A stretch of DNA of 40,159 nt from a virus. Where the stretch lies: positions 1 to 40,159 of the IMG/VR virus record IMGVR_UViG_3300025828_004984; one strand, written 5' to 3'. The position numbers and the translations under genes were made by a program. Under the pieces are notes generated by a model that was not told the DNA's origin, did not search any database, and was given only the letters and a program-made list of their open reading frames with translations. Positions 1 through 11,322 of this stretch are shown in pieces (the stretch's first letter is position 1; each line of letters starts with the position of its first letter).

Positions 1-2204
1 AGGCTTCTGGCCAAGACATCAGTGTTGGCATGGGGTTCCGAAGTGTGCGCAAATTGGCAGAAGACCTACTCGACTTCGCCGAAGAGCAAACAGGTATGTC
101 CGATGGGGCACGCGAAGTTTTGGACGCTGTTGTCGAGAGCCTCATGGACCCCAAAGGCCCACGTATCAGTCTCGGAAATCTTGATCGAGTCATAGGGGCA
201 GTTGCATCTCAACTTCGAGAAGATGACCCCGTTACGAATGCTCTCGAAATCCTGCGTGACATCAAGCAGAAGGCAAAGAACGGCAAATACAACCCGACTC
301 GTTTCCGGCCTAACGCGCAGCAAATCAACGACGTTGGCGGGATGCGTTCTCGTGTCTCTGTGCCAGACGGCGGCCTCACCATCCGTCTGAACGACGATGA
401 GCGTGGAGATTTGCGCCGCGCCTTGGAAAAGGCAGGCGACGCTGTCACTGACATCCAGCCATTTGCCGAACTTGACTCTTGGCTGGCCGGCTCTTCGGAC
501 AAACTTTCCAAAGATCAGGCGGATCGCATTATGGATGCGTTCGGAGAACTCGCGAAGAACGCTGATGATTCTGGGCCGATCGGAATGCTCGCGAACGCCA
601 AGCGGGTAATGGACTTCGCTGCACTTGATCCAAAAGGAACTTACGAATCACCCCGCCTGAAGAAGGGTGGCGGTTTCGCCAACTCTGTTGCTATGCCTTC
701 TGGGAAAACGAAGCGTAATCTCAATGATCTGCTTGGTTGGGGCCAGACGGATGCGAGCCCTGAAGTTCGTGAACGATTTGTTGGCTTGAAACCCGAGCAA
801 GTTTCGCCCAAGGGCTGGTCGATGTTGGAGAACGCCCGTGGGGGCATGCGCTCTGAACGAGGTGACGAGTCTGGTGGGGCACCTCAGCCAATTGGCGTTG
901 ACACCGGGAAAGAGAAGCAGCGCGGTCGACCGATGGGCACTGTGCAGGAAGAAACCCGCTTCAAGGGCAAGAAATGGTCTGAAGTCAAGCCTGAGAACTG
1001 GGAAATGATGTCGCTAGATGAGAAGTTCGACGAGTTGTACACGAACCTCCACCCATCAAAGAGTGGTTTGCGTGAAGTTGACCATCGTCGTCTTGTGAAC
1101 GAAGTTCTAAAGGCGGAGGAAAGAGCGGAACGTGACCGTTCTCGTCGCGAAAGGCGGGAACGTCTTCGCAACGAGACTGCAGCCGCTCCGTCACCGGCTC
1201 CGCAAACTTCCCGGAGTCGTGACGCCGGAGAGACTGAATCTCCGGACGAGCCAGCAAAATCGTGGACTCGCGAGCAGTCCGAGGCAGCGCGAAAGAAGGA
1301 CCTCGACAAAATTGATCGCCGCATTGGTCGTGCACTCAACAATGCGAACGATGCGGCAGACATCGGCGACGCATCTGACGACCACCGCGATTTCTGGGGT
1401 CAGATGGCAGACGTTGCGCAGGATTCTGACAATTTGACCATGTCTCAGATCGAGTCAATGTCTGAGATGCTCGAAGGATTCATTGACGATATGAGTGGCG
1501 AAGAACTCACTGCCGAAGAGTCCGCCAGTGTCAGAACCGCAAAAGCGTTGCTGTCAACGCTCGAAGATATCGCTGGTTCCTACAGAAACGACCCGTTCAT
1601 CGAGCAGGGTGATACCACGGCGGCAGTGCGTGCTGGTGGGGCTGGCGAAGATGATGTTGCGACCGCAGGCGTAAACGCAGCCCGCTTCCTTGCTGACGGA
1701 GGCATGCAGCAATTCCGTAATTACAACCCGTCCCCATCAGTGGTCCAATACGCCGATGCGTCGCGAGGAATGCGATCGGAGAGGGCTGGCCGCACACAGA
1801 TGACCGACGAAGCGACCTTCTTTAAGCGGGTGCAGGACTCACTGTCTCGGGAGATTCGTGAAGCACGTTCAGCCGGTGACGACAAAACCGTGAGAGGGCT
1901 TGAACTTCTGGAAAAAATCTTGAGACGTCAAGAATCCGGAAAACTTGGAGACCGGCGCACGAATGTTGGCACATTGACTGTCACAGCCGACGAAGCCGAT
2001 CAAATTCTTGACGCTTTGATGTTCTCCCTTGATCGCCAAATGGCTACTGGCGGTTCACGTGTCGACTTGTTCTCCGAAATGATCGAACGCCTATCAGAAG
2101 CGGCTTATTCGACATTTATTTCAAAAGAAACAGAAGAAATTACGAGTCGTACCCAGAGCCGGACGAACTCACAAGGACGTCAAGTTCAGATTCCAAACTC
2201 CTGA
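1..2204 (+). CDS. Large modular head-region protein, C-terminal part (5' cut by window)
   Basis: The frame is open from the first bases of the window; the first ATG (position 30) has no Shine-Dalgarno sequence and is preceded by in-frame codons without a stop, so this is probably the C-terminal 730 or so residues of a longer protein. I recognise no catalytic domain. Counting from the ATG, it shows three GG-M-R-S-x-R type motifs (residues 103-108, 271-277, 580-585) separating predominantly charged, helix-forming segments, plus a low-complexity Arg/Glu/Ser/Pro linker at about residues 365-425. The same motif recurs in the two giant proteins downstream, so this protein belongs to the same structural family of the head module. 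The next gene starts 4 nt after its stop, which suggests an operon. Its role in the virion is inferred only from position upstream of the major capsid gene; a portal or protease identity cannot be supported from the visible part. Confidence 0.75.
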   Translation, partial: ASGQDISVGMGFRSVRKLAEDLLDFAEEQTGMSDGAREVLDAVVESLMDPKGPRISLGNLDRVIGAVASQLREDDPVTNALEILRDIKQKAKNGKYNPTRFRPNAQQINDVGGMRSRVSVPDGGLTIRLNDDERGDLRRALEKAGDAVTDIQPFAELDSWLAGSSDKLSKDQADRIMDAFGELAKNADDSGPIGMLANAKRVMDFAALDPKGTYESPRLKKGGGFANSVAMPSGKTKRNLNDLLGWGQTDASPEVRERFVGLKPEQVSPKGWSMLENARGGMRSERGDESGGAPQPIGVDTGKEKQRGRPMGTVQEETRFKGKKWSEVKPENWEMMSLDEKFDELYTNLHPSKSGLREVDHRRLVNEVLKAEERAERDRSRRERRERLRNETAAAPSPAPQTSRSRDAGETESPDEPAKSWTREQSEAARKKDLDKIDRRIGRALNNANDAADIGDASDDHRDFWGQMADVAQDSDNLTMSQIESMSEMLEGFIDDMSGEELTAEESASVRTAKALLSTLEDIAGSYRNDPFIEQGDTTAAVRAGGAGEDDVATAGVNAARFLADGGMQQFRNYNPSPSVVQYADASRGMRSERAGRTQMTDEATFFKRVQDSLSREIREARSAGDDKTVRGLELLEKILRRQESGKLGDRRTNVGTLTVTADEADQILDALMFSLDRQMATGGSRVDLFSEMIERLSEAAYSTFISKETEEITSRTQSRTNSQGRQVQIPNS
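336..1784 (+). repeat. Three GGMRSxR motif copies in first protein
   Basis: Copies lie at 336-353 (GGMRSR), 840-860 (GGMRSER) and 1767-1784 (GMRSER). They are protein-level repeats: codons differ between copies, so selection is on the peptide rather than on DNA. Each stands between stretches of unrelated or weakly related helical sequence. Confidence 0.8.
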
Positions 2205-2208
2205 ATTT

Positions 2209-3834
<1,626 letters not shown>

Positions 3835-3856
3835 GGCCGGGAAAGAGTGGCCCCCT

Positions 3857-6800
3857 ATGGCCCACACCCGAGCCACAAGACACATACTCTCAGATCGAGT
3901 TCTTCAGCCTCGCCGTAACTACGAAGAGATCGGCTCGATCTTTCGTCTTAACACGGCTCTAATCTCCAGCAAAACTGAACTCGACGCCAACTTTTCGGCC
4001 AAGGCCCTCAACGAGGCTCAAACGGGTGGCGGAAAAGAGTCCGAAAAACGGACCAGTGGAGGCGTTGCTGAACGCATCCCCGAACTTCGATATGCGCCCA
4101 ATGCTAAGAAGAAGCCGGGTCAGGTTCTCAAACTCCATGTCAGCGCCAAAGACACCTTAAAGTCGTCGGACAAGCCAAACTTCGGTTGGGTCGACCCGCC
4201 AACGCCAACTACACCAAGCCAACAAAAACGCTTGATGGATGAAGCGATGGCTTGGAAAAAGCGTCGACCAAAAGTCCGTATCCGGACCTACGACATTGAC
4301 CCCCGTACAGGTGGACGTCTCGAAGGTTCTGAGCAGGAAGTCTCGGTCAAAGGTTTGGGGCGCTCGCTGGGCAGAATGGTGCCCGGAGGCAACTTGGCGT
4401 CACGTGCCGCTAGCGCCATCGGGGTCATCACCGACGAAAACGGTAAATTCAGGTGCCCTCCCGGCACGCCAGCAGCCAACCAGTTCACCGACGAGTTCGG
4501 CACAAACTGTTTCGTTCCTCCAGTTAGTTCTTTGCGTGCACTCGGCCGGATGAGGGGATGGTTTAACAACTATGCCGCTGCCGGGCGTCTTGCTCAGCAA
4601 ATGGATCGTGACCCTGAAGATGATCCAGAGTTCCAAGCGAACAGGCGAGCGATGGCTGCGGCTAGCGAAATGCTCGCACCACGTCACGTTTTCGATCAAC
4701 GCAAAAAAGACACCGAAGATGCAATCAAGTCGTTGCAGGCGATGGTCGGTGCAACGACTGACACGGACAACAACGCGCACCTTTGGGACACGCTGTCAAA
4801 ACTTAAAGAAACCGACCGCTGGGATGTCGATTTCTCGGAGTTGTTTACCGGCATCACCGGTGGTGAATCCCTGTGGGATGACAGCAAGTCGCTGCAAGAA
4901 AATCTTGACAACATGCGTCAGGTCATTCAATCGCAGTACCGCGAGTGGACTGGTGGCGACGATGACGCTGCGCTAGAACTCGCCAAGCGTCACGAAGAAG
5001 TGATGGGCGGATTCCTCGAAGGCGTTCTACAAGAGTTTTACGAAGGTTCAGAATCCGTCGGGCAAATCCGGAGACTCCAGTTCCGTCCACGTGGGCCAGA
5101 AGAAACCATCGACGATTTCTGGAGCACAGATGGCGAGATGGTGCCGAACGCCTTCGATCCGAACACCGGATTCGGTTTGACGATGCAGTTCAACCCAACC
5201 GCGATGACGCTACGCCCAATCATCGAGAACGGCTCGTTCCGAGAGATGACCGACGGGAAGTACGTTGTCGTCGACACAGATGCAATCGGCAGCGAGCCAG
5301 AACAATGGGCTGAGATCGCGTCAATGATGCGCGGGCAAATCGATTTGGAACGCTGGCGAGACGTTTTCGCTACAGATCTATCCACTGCACGTCACGAGTC
5401 GATCCGTGCGGCAGGACGTCACCTTGCATTCCACGAAACCGGCCACGCACACCAGTATTTGGCTGCGCGGAAAGCAATCCTCGATCATCACAAATCAGTC
5501 GGGCACATGGTGCTCATTGATCGTGACGGCAACGCTGTCAGGGTCACGGATCCGCCCGACCAGTGGACCAACGAGATGTGGCACGGAGCGTTGAACCAGA
5601 TGATGAAGGGCGAACTTCCTGACGGTCACGTACCGCAAGGGTTCCCGCCTGTCGGCATCCACGCCTTCGAGGGCTCAATGCTGCACATTCTGTCAGGCAG
5701 GTACTACCAAGAGTTGGTGCAAACATACTGGGGTCCTGATGGACGAGGGCCGCAAGATCGTTCGATAGCGGCGGTTGCCCTCATGGAAGGACTGACCGAA
5801 CTTCGCGCACTCAAAAAAATGGGTGTCATCGACAGCGATCTCGTTGACGAATTCACAGGCTGGATGGACGGACCGGACAAGCCCGGAGTTATCACGCGTC
5901 CTCCCACCCCGCCACGAGTCGATCCGCCGGGCGCTCCTGACGTCAACCCTCCCAACAGCCCTCCAACACCAGATTCTGAAAAAAATGTTGGGGTGATCCC
6001 GCACGGTATCGCTTGGGGTATCGACGCAGAGACCGGAGAAGTTTTCCCGTCGCAGGAACCGTTCGCGATGATGGAACGGTATTTCATTTCACGTTTCGGT
6101 GGCCGTCCTGACGATAAGCGTGGCGGATCGCAAGAAATCCCACGTCAGGCCATTGCCCGTCAATGGGGTTGGCCGGACACCTCGTATGCCCAGATGTCAC
6201 CCGAAACTTTGGACAAGCGTTTCGAGAAATTAAGAGATGATGCCGAGGCGATTATGTCGCGGATCAGAGGTGGCGAAGAAGTTTCACTCGACGATCGGAC
6301 CAGACTGTGGCTTGCCACCAAGGGCATGGCTCAGATCTCCGACGAGAACGCTCGACGAATCAACGCCAGCGACGCGCAGCGTGCCGACCGTGATAGTCGA
6401 TTCCAGCGCAACGAACCCGGCAAGTACTTCCGTTCGGGTGGCAAAAAGCCGTACAAGCGAAATCAGCGCGAAGGTGTCGACGAAATCTGGGATGAAACAG
6501 AATTGCGTGAAGAAATGCGCAAACTGGAAAATGCCATCCCGCAGTTGTATCCAGATGTTCCACGTTGGACGACGGACCCGGATGGCTATGGGGCCGAACA
6601 ATCCCAAAAGGCTCGCCGGAAGATGACGCGCCGCGAACGTGATGCGATGAGCAAGTCTTTGGAAGACCTGAACACTGGAGCAGTGTTCGGAGGAGCGTCG
6701 CTGGAAGAACTTCTGAAAACTCATGCAAATCGCACTGCTGCAGGTAAGCCTTCTCGTTCCCCGAGTGAAACCGTAACTGAGGACGTGCTTCCTCTACTTG

Positions 6801-9800
6801 ACGCTATGGATTCGAACGTTCTGGAAGAAGCAGTCGAAGCGACGATTCTTCTTGATGACCCAGACACAATGCTTCACCCATTGCTTGACCCATCGTTTGA
6901 CCGAAGGCCATTGGTTCGCCCTTATGGCCAGAACTACGACCCGAAATCCGCAGACCTCTACAAAAAAACTGGGGTGTTCGAAGGCGTTCTGTCAACACCC
7001 GAATCCAAGTCCGATCTTGACTTCGATGGCGGGTCAAGCGCTGGCGGATTGAAGTCTGCTCGCGTTTACCTCCCGGCAGGATCTAAAGGCCTGTTCCGCG
7101 AAAATGAAGACAGCGGGGAGATGACATCAATCATTCTCCCACCCGGCGATTTGAAATTGATCGACGGCGACAACGGCGACATCCCGATTTTCACGCCTGC
7201 ACGTCAGGAATCGGCTGCCGACTACGCCGACCGTATCCTGCGTGACCTCGACGCAATGGGGCCAGCAACCAGCCTAAGCGAACGTCGTGAACGCGACCGT
7301 CTCAAGGCAGTTCTTGAGCCACGCCGCAAACCGTCAGGCCAAGCACGCCTTTCCCCTCACAGCGACGACCCTGCTGTCCGTCACCGCATGGAAAGCAAAC
7401 GGAATGCGTTGTCAAAGCGTTTCCGTGATTCGAAGATTGAACCATTCAACATCAACCGGTCGCCAAGTAAGCGTCCTGACGAACTCGACGTTGACAAAAC
7501 GTTTGACAACGGTGTTGCTGCTGCCCGCCGAGGTCTCTCCAGTAACGGTGAGACAATCGACTTCACCCCCGAAGCGCGCGATTACATCGATCGTTACGGG
7601 CCTGATGCCGCATCAAATGTCGTTGGCGAGGCTGCTCAAACATGGCACGATGCCATTGATAAGCGTCCGAGAGTCCACATGGCGGCTGACGAATTCGATG
7701 AGATGGCGTACACGGGCCTGTTCCCTCACCCGTCGAATGGGCAAACCGCTGAAGTAGCACAGAACTTCGGGTGGTCTGACATTTCCCCGAACGAAAGCCT
7801 TCCGGTTTTCGGCACGATGGCTCATGCCAACCACGATGACAAACTTGACATGCTGCTCGCCGAATTGGACGTACCCGGCAAGGGTTTCCCTGCTCGTCGT
7901 CGACGCGAGTTTTTGAACGCCGGAGACCGCAACCCTGCCGGTGACCGTTCCCTGTTCGGCAACATCGAGATGGTCCTGCGGCCAGAGGTTTCACACCGCA
8001 CGGGATACGGTCTTGGCGACATCACCCACCGTGTTGGGATGCCAGTGTTGGTCAACGAAAAAAATGGCGACGACATCATGCGTGGCCTTGTTAGCGCGAA
8101 GCGCAACGGCAGAGCGAACTCGTTCGAAAGCGGCAAGAACTTCGCAAACCTTCTGAACGCTGGCGTGTCCGGGAACTACGACGGCATGCAGCACAGGTCA
8201 ATGAAGGACGGACCGCTGGATGCGCCGGATTACGCAATCGAGTCGGCGATTGCTGGCGGTTTTGACTTTGAAGAGGTTGAGGGGATCATCATCCCTGTGG
8301 AAAGCCTTGGCTCCATCGGCGGTCTGCGCTCATCGCGCATGTTCGACAGTTCACAAGATTGGGAAACAACCCTAAGCAAATCTTCGGGTTGGGCGCCTGA
8401 GGAAATCGAGTTCCTTAAAACCGCTCTCCTCGATGGCACATTCGACAAGGTTGAAGCAGCGAACCTTCTCCGCCAACACATCACAGCCGCAGACAATAAA
8501 GCGATGTGGGACCGGATGGGGATGAACGTCCGCTACACGAACAAAAATGGCATCGACCTGTTCAACAAGGGTGACCTAACAGCGTTCTCCGACTCTGGGG
8601 CGCGTATCGGCCGTGTGCGTTCACCGGAGGAAGCGCTTCGCATCCGTGTCGGTGACGAAATCATGAGTCGCCAGCAGGAATTGCGCCCTGCCGTTCAGCA
8701 AGGAATGAAGAGCATTCGCCGCCGCGCCCAAGAGATGCTCGGTGAGAGAGTCACATCTGAAGCAACGAGCCGCATCGGCGGTCTTGGTCGACGAATCCGA
8801 CAACGTGAAGTTCCGCATAGTGGAGTTCAGGCGGTTGGTTCTCGACTGTTGAACTCTGACCAAGCAGAAAGGCTTTTCCGTAGGGCTGGCCTCGACTCAA
8901 ACGACATCGACAACATTCGTTTCGTTGGCGAAATGGCGGCTGCGTTCGGAACCTCTGGCCCAGCCGGTGTTGGCCTTGTTCTTGCTCGCCGTGGCAGTCG
9001 TGAAGCGATCGAACTTGGCGTGCAAAAAGCCGTCGAGCAGGGGTGGCTTACAGATACTCAAGCGCGTCGCATTATGCGAGCCGCAGACACTGTTGCCCCC
9101 GAAGGTTTGCCGGATGAAATTACAGCAGCCATTGGCGATACAGCCAGAGACGTTTGGGACTCTGCCGCCGCCGACAAAGCGCGTGCGCTTGGCGAAGCCG
9201 CTGCTCAACGCGTTCGTGAACTAGACATCGTTGACCGAGGAATGGACGTCTTCGACAGCGCAAGAGACAGGATTCTCGGTCGCGGATCCGAACCAGACAC
9301 CCCCGCTCTTCCTGCGTCTTCAGGGACATGGGATCCATTCGGCGGCATGGCGTCACGACGGGGAAGCATCCGCAGCGAGGTTCCTGCTCTTCGAGGTGAG
9401 AACCCAGAACAGTTGAGGCGACTTGGTCTTGACATGTCGCATAACCCGGATTCGATTGACCAGACTTATTATCAAAACATCGTTGATATTGCTGGCGACA
9501 TTCGCCTTCCTGACCCGTGGGGTGAGGGACAAGGCAAAACAATTCGCGAATCCTTCACTCAAACAAACTATAAGGATGAAACGTATTTTTCTTCCTACTC
9601 GGGCGACCTCGATTACGCGATCGAAGCGGTGCAAGCCTCCGATTTGAGCGATGAAGATAAAGCCCGAGTTGTCGAAGACCTGCAAACCGTTAAAGGGCTG
9701 TCTCAGTTGGCAGGCGTTGGAATGTCAACATCAAAGCCGCCGGGTCGTAGCCGAGATCCTTTTGGTGACGATGGGCCAGAAGCAGAATTTGTGCCGCCGA

Positions 9801-11122
9801 CCGCTGAACAACTCGACCAGCAGATCGACGAAATTTTCGATTCGATGCCAGAATCTTTCTTCGAAAATTTTGGCTCGGTACTCGCTGATTTCCAGAAGCG
9901 AAAAGAAACACGTGAGCGCAGAGAAAAAACTCAACGTGAGGTTGAGTCTGAGTTGACGCGGTCAGAAGCCCGTATTGGATACTTCCGGCTCCTTGACGAA
10001 AACGATGTCCTTGACCGCACAGCACCAGTCGGTGAAGCAACAGTTGCGCGACCACACAATCCAGACCACGAACCAAGTGTGCCTGACCCAGACACGTTGC
10101 GATCTATCGACGATCTTGTACAACTCAGCAAGGATGGCATGGTTGTCGCTGACAGCCTGCTCAAGCCAGAACATCGTGAAGAACTCCGCAAACTGCTACT
10201 TGAGAACCCGCGAGTTAAAGCAGCATTGGACTTAATCCGTGAACGCGTCGCTTCCGGTGGGTACCTAGACGACGACGACATAGAAGTAGAAACTCGGTCG
10301 GGGGCATACTACGCAGGACGAGAACTGGTAGATGCCTTGGTACATGCGCGAGGCATGGATGCAGCAGCAACTCTTCTGACAGACGACGAAATTGACGTCT
10401 TGAGATACGTCGATGGGTGGACCCCTGTCTCGCGTGGCGGCAACCCGGAAATGGCGCGTCGTCATATTGAGGGAGATGGTTACCCGATTGGCGAAGGCGT
10501 TGATGGCGCCGGTGTTTACTTCGCTGTACAGGGAGGAACCGAACGAATGGGCATCAATGAACACTTTGATGCTGCCGTATACGCTGGAGAAAATGGTGCT
10601 GTGATGCAAGGCGTCGTTTCGCCCTCTGCACGTTTTGCCGGTCCGAATGCCATAGCGACTCAGCGCGAGGCATATCGCCTAGAGGTGCAAGCGGGCATAC
10701 CCCAGAACTACAGTGAAGGCGCTAACCCTTTACTTGACTTGCGTCGCGAACTGGTCGCCTCTGGCGATACCGAAATGGTCGAAGCATTGGACTTGATGGT
10801 CGGCACAGCGTCATCAGACAACAATGGGGAGTTCCCGAACGGCTCTGCGGTAATTGCGCTTCTTCAAGGTTACGATGGGCTCGCCAGTTATGGCTCCAAC
10901 TCCGCAGACAACCGCGTCATTTTGTACAACCGTTCAGCGGTTTTGCTGTCTAGCAACTTGTTAAGTGCCGATCAATATAATGAATTGAAGCCGTGGGAAA
11001 AACTGGAGGTGCGAGCCAAAGCGCTCGCCGAAGCACACAATCTGCCTGTCGGTCTTGAGGGAGCGGAACGAACAGAGTGGATTCTGCAAGAAACAGAACG
11101 CAGGCTGGGAGAACTCGGATGA
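3857..11122 (+). CDS. Giant modular virion protein: metallopeptidase motif, DUF3626-like and ART-like regions
   Basis: A single 2421-residue frame. Visible in order: a basic N-terminus; a CPxG...FTD...C motif at ~199-218; a gluzincin-type HETGH motif (H526-H530) with a candidate third ligand in EGLTE (E644 or E648), suggesting a zinc metallopeptidase; a Pro-rich linker (~675-705); a segment ending in SIILPPGDLKLI (~1090-1105), which resembles the end of ADP-ribosyltransferase (ART) toxins; a DUF3626-like region (~1320-1480) with a LRPEVSHRTGYGLGD core; a helical, Ala/Arg-rich part; and a C-terminal ART-like region with R2193 (SRGG), GAGVYFA (~2217-2223), GYDGL (~2338) and NRVILYNRSAV (~2352-2362). 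GG[ML]xSxR motifs at residues 1063, 1488 and 1829 fall between these parts. Co-transcribed with its neighbours by close spacing and an ATGA overlap downstream. Function as an injected or packaged effector is inferred; the individual domain calls come from motif recognition only. Confidence 0.75.
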   Translation: MAHTRATRHILSDRVLQPRRNYEEIGSIFRLNTALISSKTELDANFSAKALNEAQTGGGKESEKRTSGGVAERIPELRYAPNAKKKPGQVLKLHVSAKDTLKSSDKPNFGWVDPPTPTTPSQQKRLMDEAMAWKKRRPKVRIRTYDIDPRTGGRLEGSEQEVSVKGLGRSLGRMVPGGNLASRAASAIGVITDENGKFRCPPGTPAANQFTDEFGTNCFVPPVSSLRALGRMRGWFNNYAAAGRLAQQMDRDPEDDPEFQANRRAMAAASEMLAPRHVFDQRKKDTEDAIKSLQAMVGATTDTDNNAHLWDTLSKLKETDRWDVDFSELFTGITGGESLWDDSKSLQENLDNMRQVIQSQYREWTGGDDDAALELAKRHEEVMGGFLEGVLQEFYEGSESVGQIRRLQFRPRGPEETIDDFWSTDGEMVPNAFDPNTGFGLTMQFNPTAMTLRPIIENGSFREMTDGKYVVVDTDAIGSEPEQWAEIASMMRGQIDLERWRDVFATDLSTARHESIRAAGRHLAFHETGHAHQYLAARKAILDHHKSVGHMVLIDRDGNAVRVTDPPDQWTNEMWHGALNQMMKGELPDGHVPQGFPPVGIHAFEGSMLHILSGRYYQELVQTYWGPDGRGPQDRSIAAVALMEGLTELRALKKMGVIDSDLVDEFTGWMDGPDKPGVITRPPTPPRVDPPGAPDVNPPNSPPTPDSEKNVGVIPHGIAWGIDAETGEVFPSQEPFAMMERYFISRFGGRPDDKRGGSQEIPRQAIARQWGWPDTSYAQMSPETLDKRFEKLRDDAEAIMSRIRGGEEVSLDDRTRLWLATKGMAQISDENARRINASDAQRADRDSRFQRNEPGKYFRSGGKKPYKRNQREGVDEIWDETELREEMRKLENAIPQLYPDVPRWTTDPDGYGAEQSQKARRKMTRRERDAMSKSLEDLNTGAVFGGASLEELLKTHANRTAAGKPSRSPSETVTEDVLPLLDAMDSNVLEEAVEATILLDDPDTMLHPLLDPSFDRRPLVRPYGQNYDPKSADLYKKTGVFEGVLSTPESKSDLDFDGGSSAGGLKSARVYLPAGSKGLFRENEDSGEMTSIILPPGDLKLIDGDNGDIPIFTPARQESAADYADRILRDLDAMGPATSLSERRERDRLKAVLEPRRKPSGQARLSPHSDDPAVRHRMESKRNALSKRFRDSKIEPFNINRSPSKRPDELDVDKTFDNGVAAARRGLSSNGETIDFTPEARDYIDRYGPDAASNVVGEAAQTWHDAIDKRPRVHMAADEFDEMAYTGLFPHPSNGQTAEVAQNFGWSDISPNESLPVFGTMAHANHDDKLDMLLAELDVPGKGFPARRRREFLNAGDRNPAGDRSLFGNIEMVLRPEVSHRTGYGLGDITHRVGMPVLVNEKNGDDIMRGLVSAKRNGRANSFESGKNFANLLNAGVSGNYDGMQHRSMKDGPLDAPDYAIESAIAGGFDFEEVEGIIIPVESLGSIGGLRSSRMFDSSQDWETTLSKSSGWAPEEIEFLKTALLDGTFDKVEAANLLRQHITAADNKAMWDRMGMNVRYTNKNGIDLFNKGDLTAFSDSGARIGRVRSPEEALRIRVGDEIMSRQQELRPAVQQGMKSIRRRAQEMLGERVTSEATSRIGGLGRRIRQREVPHSGVQAVGSRLLNSDQAERLFRRAGLDSNDIDNIRFVGEMAAAFGTSGPAGVGLVLARRGSREAIELGVQKAVEQGWLTDTQARRIMRAADTVAPEGLPDEITAAIGDTARDVWDSAAADKARALGEAAAQRVRELDIVDRGMDVFDSARDRILGRGSEPDTPALPASSGTWDPFGGMASRRGSIRSEVPALRGENPEQLRRLGLDMSHNPDSIDQTYYQNIVDIAGDIRLPDPWGEGQGKTIRESFTQTNYKDETYFSSYSGDLDYAIEAVQASDLSDEDKARVVEDLQTVKGLSQLAGVGMSTSKPPGRSRDPFGDDGPEAEFVPPTAEQLDQQIDEIFDSMPESFFENFGSVLADFQKRKETRERREKTQREVESELTRSEARIGYFRLLDENDVLDRTAPVGEATVARPHNPDHEPSVPDPDTLRSIDDLVQLSKDGMVVADSLLKPEHREELRKLLLENPRVKAALDLIRERVASGGYLDDDDIEVETRSGAYYAGRELVDALVHARGMDAAATLLTDDEIDVLRYVDGWTPVSRGGNPEMARRHIEGDGYPIGEGVDGAGVYFAVQGGTERMGINEHFDAAVYAGENGAVMQGVVSPSARFAGPNAIATQREAYRLEVQAGIPQNYSEGANPLLDLRRELVASGDTEMVEALDLMVGTASSDNNGEFPNGSAVIALLQGYDGLASYGSNSADNRVILYNRSAVLLSSNLLSADQYNELKPWEKLEVRAKALAEAHNLPVGLEGAERTEWILQETERRLGELG
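4451..4512 (+). other. CPxG...FTD...C module, copy 1
   Basis: Encodes an Arg-Cys-Pro-Pro-Gly start, then FTDEFGTNC about 11 residues on. It matches the module at 15225-15284 in a different gene, suggesting a small shared disulfide or metal-binding element. Confidence 0.6.
7043..9361 (+). repeat. Three GG[ML]xSxR motif copies in the 2421-residue protein
   Basis: Copies lie at 7043-7063 (GGLKSAR), 8318-8338 (GGLRSSR) and 9341-9361 (GGMASRR). The first precedes the ART-tail-like segment, the second follows the DUF3626-like region, and the third precedes the stretch leading to the C-terminal ART-like region, so the motif tracks apparent domain borders. Confidence 0.75.
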
Positions 11123-11322
11123 TTGACGACAGCACCAAATGGGGACGTGACGACGACGTCAAAAAATTTCTTGCGACCGAAAGTATGCAGGTTGTAAAGC
11201 GTAAGGACCCTGAATCGATTGCGTATTTCGTTACGGCCTTCCAAGAACGCGCAAAACCAGAAGACGTTCTCGAACAGCACCGTGACTGGTATGAGGCTGC
11301 CATGAAGGAATATGAATCATGA
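11119..11322 (+). CDS. Small hypothetical protein, translationally coupled
   Basis: A 67-residue acidic/basic mixed protein beginning MIDDSTKWGRD. The start ATG overlaps the stop of the upstream giant gene (ATGA at 11119-11122), and its own stop overlaps the next start in the same way (ATGA at 11319-11322). A longer in-frame start exists at 11077, but the coupling arrangement favours 11119. No family recognised. Its position between two metallopeptidase-motif proteins suggests a partner or chaperone, but nothing in the sequence shows it. Confidence 0.7.
   Translation: MIDDSTKWGRDDDVKKFLATESMQVVKRKDPESIAYFVTAFQERAKPEDVLEQHRDWYEAAMKEYES

Noticed and set aside
1-2204. Portal or prohead protease identity for the first protein
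   Set aside because: Expected from its position upstream of capsid, but no motif of either family appears in the visible part.
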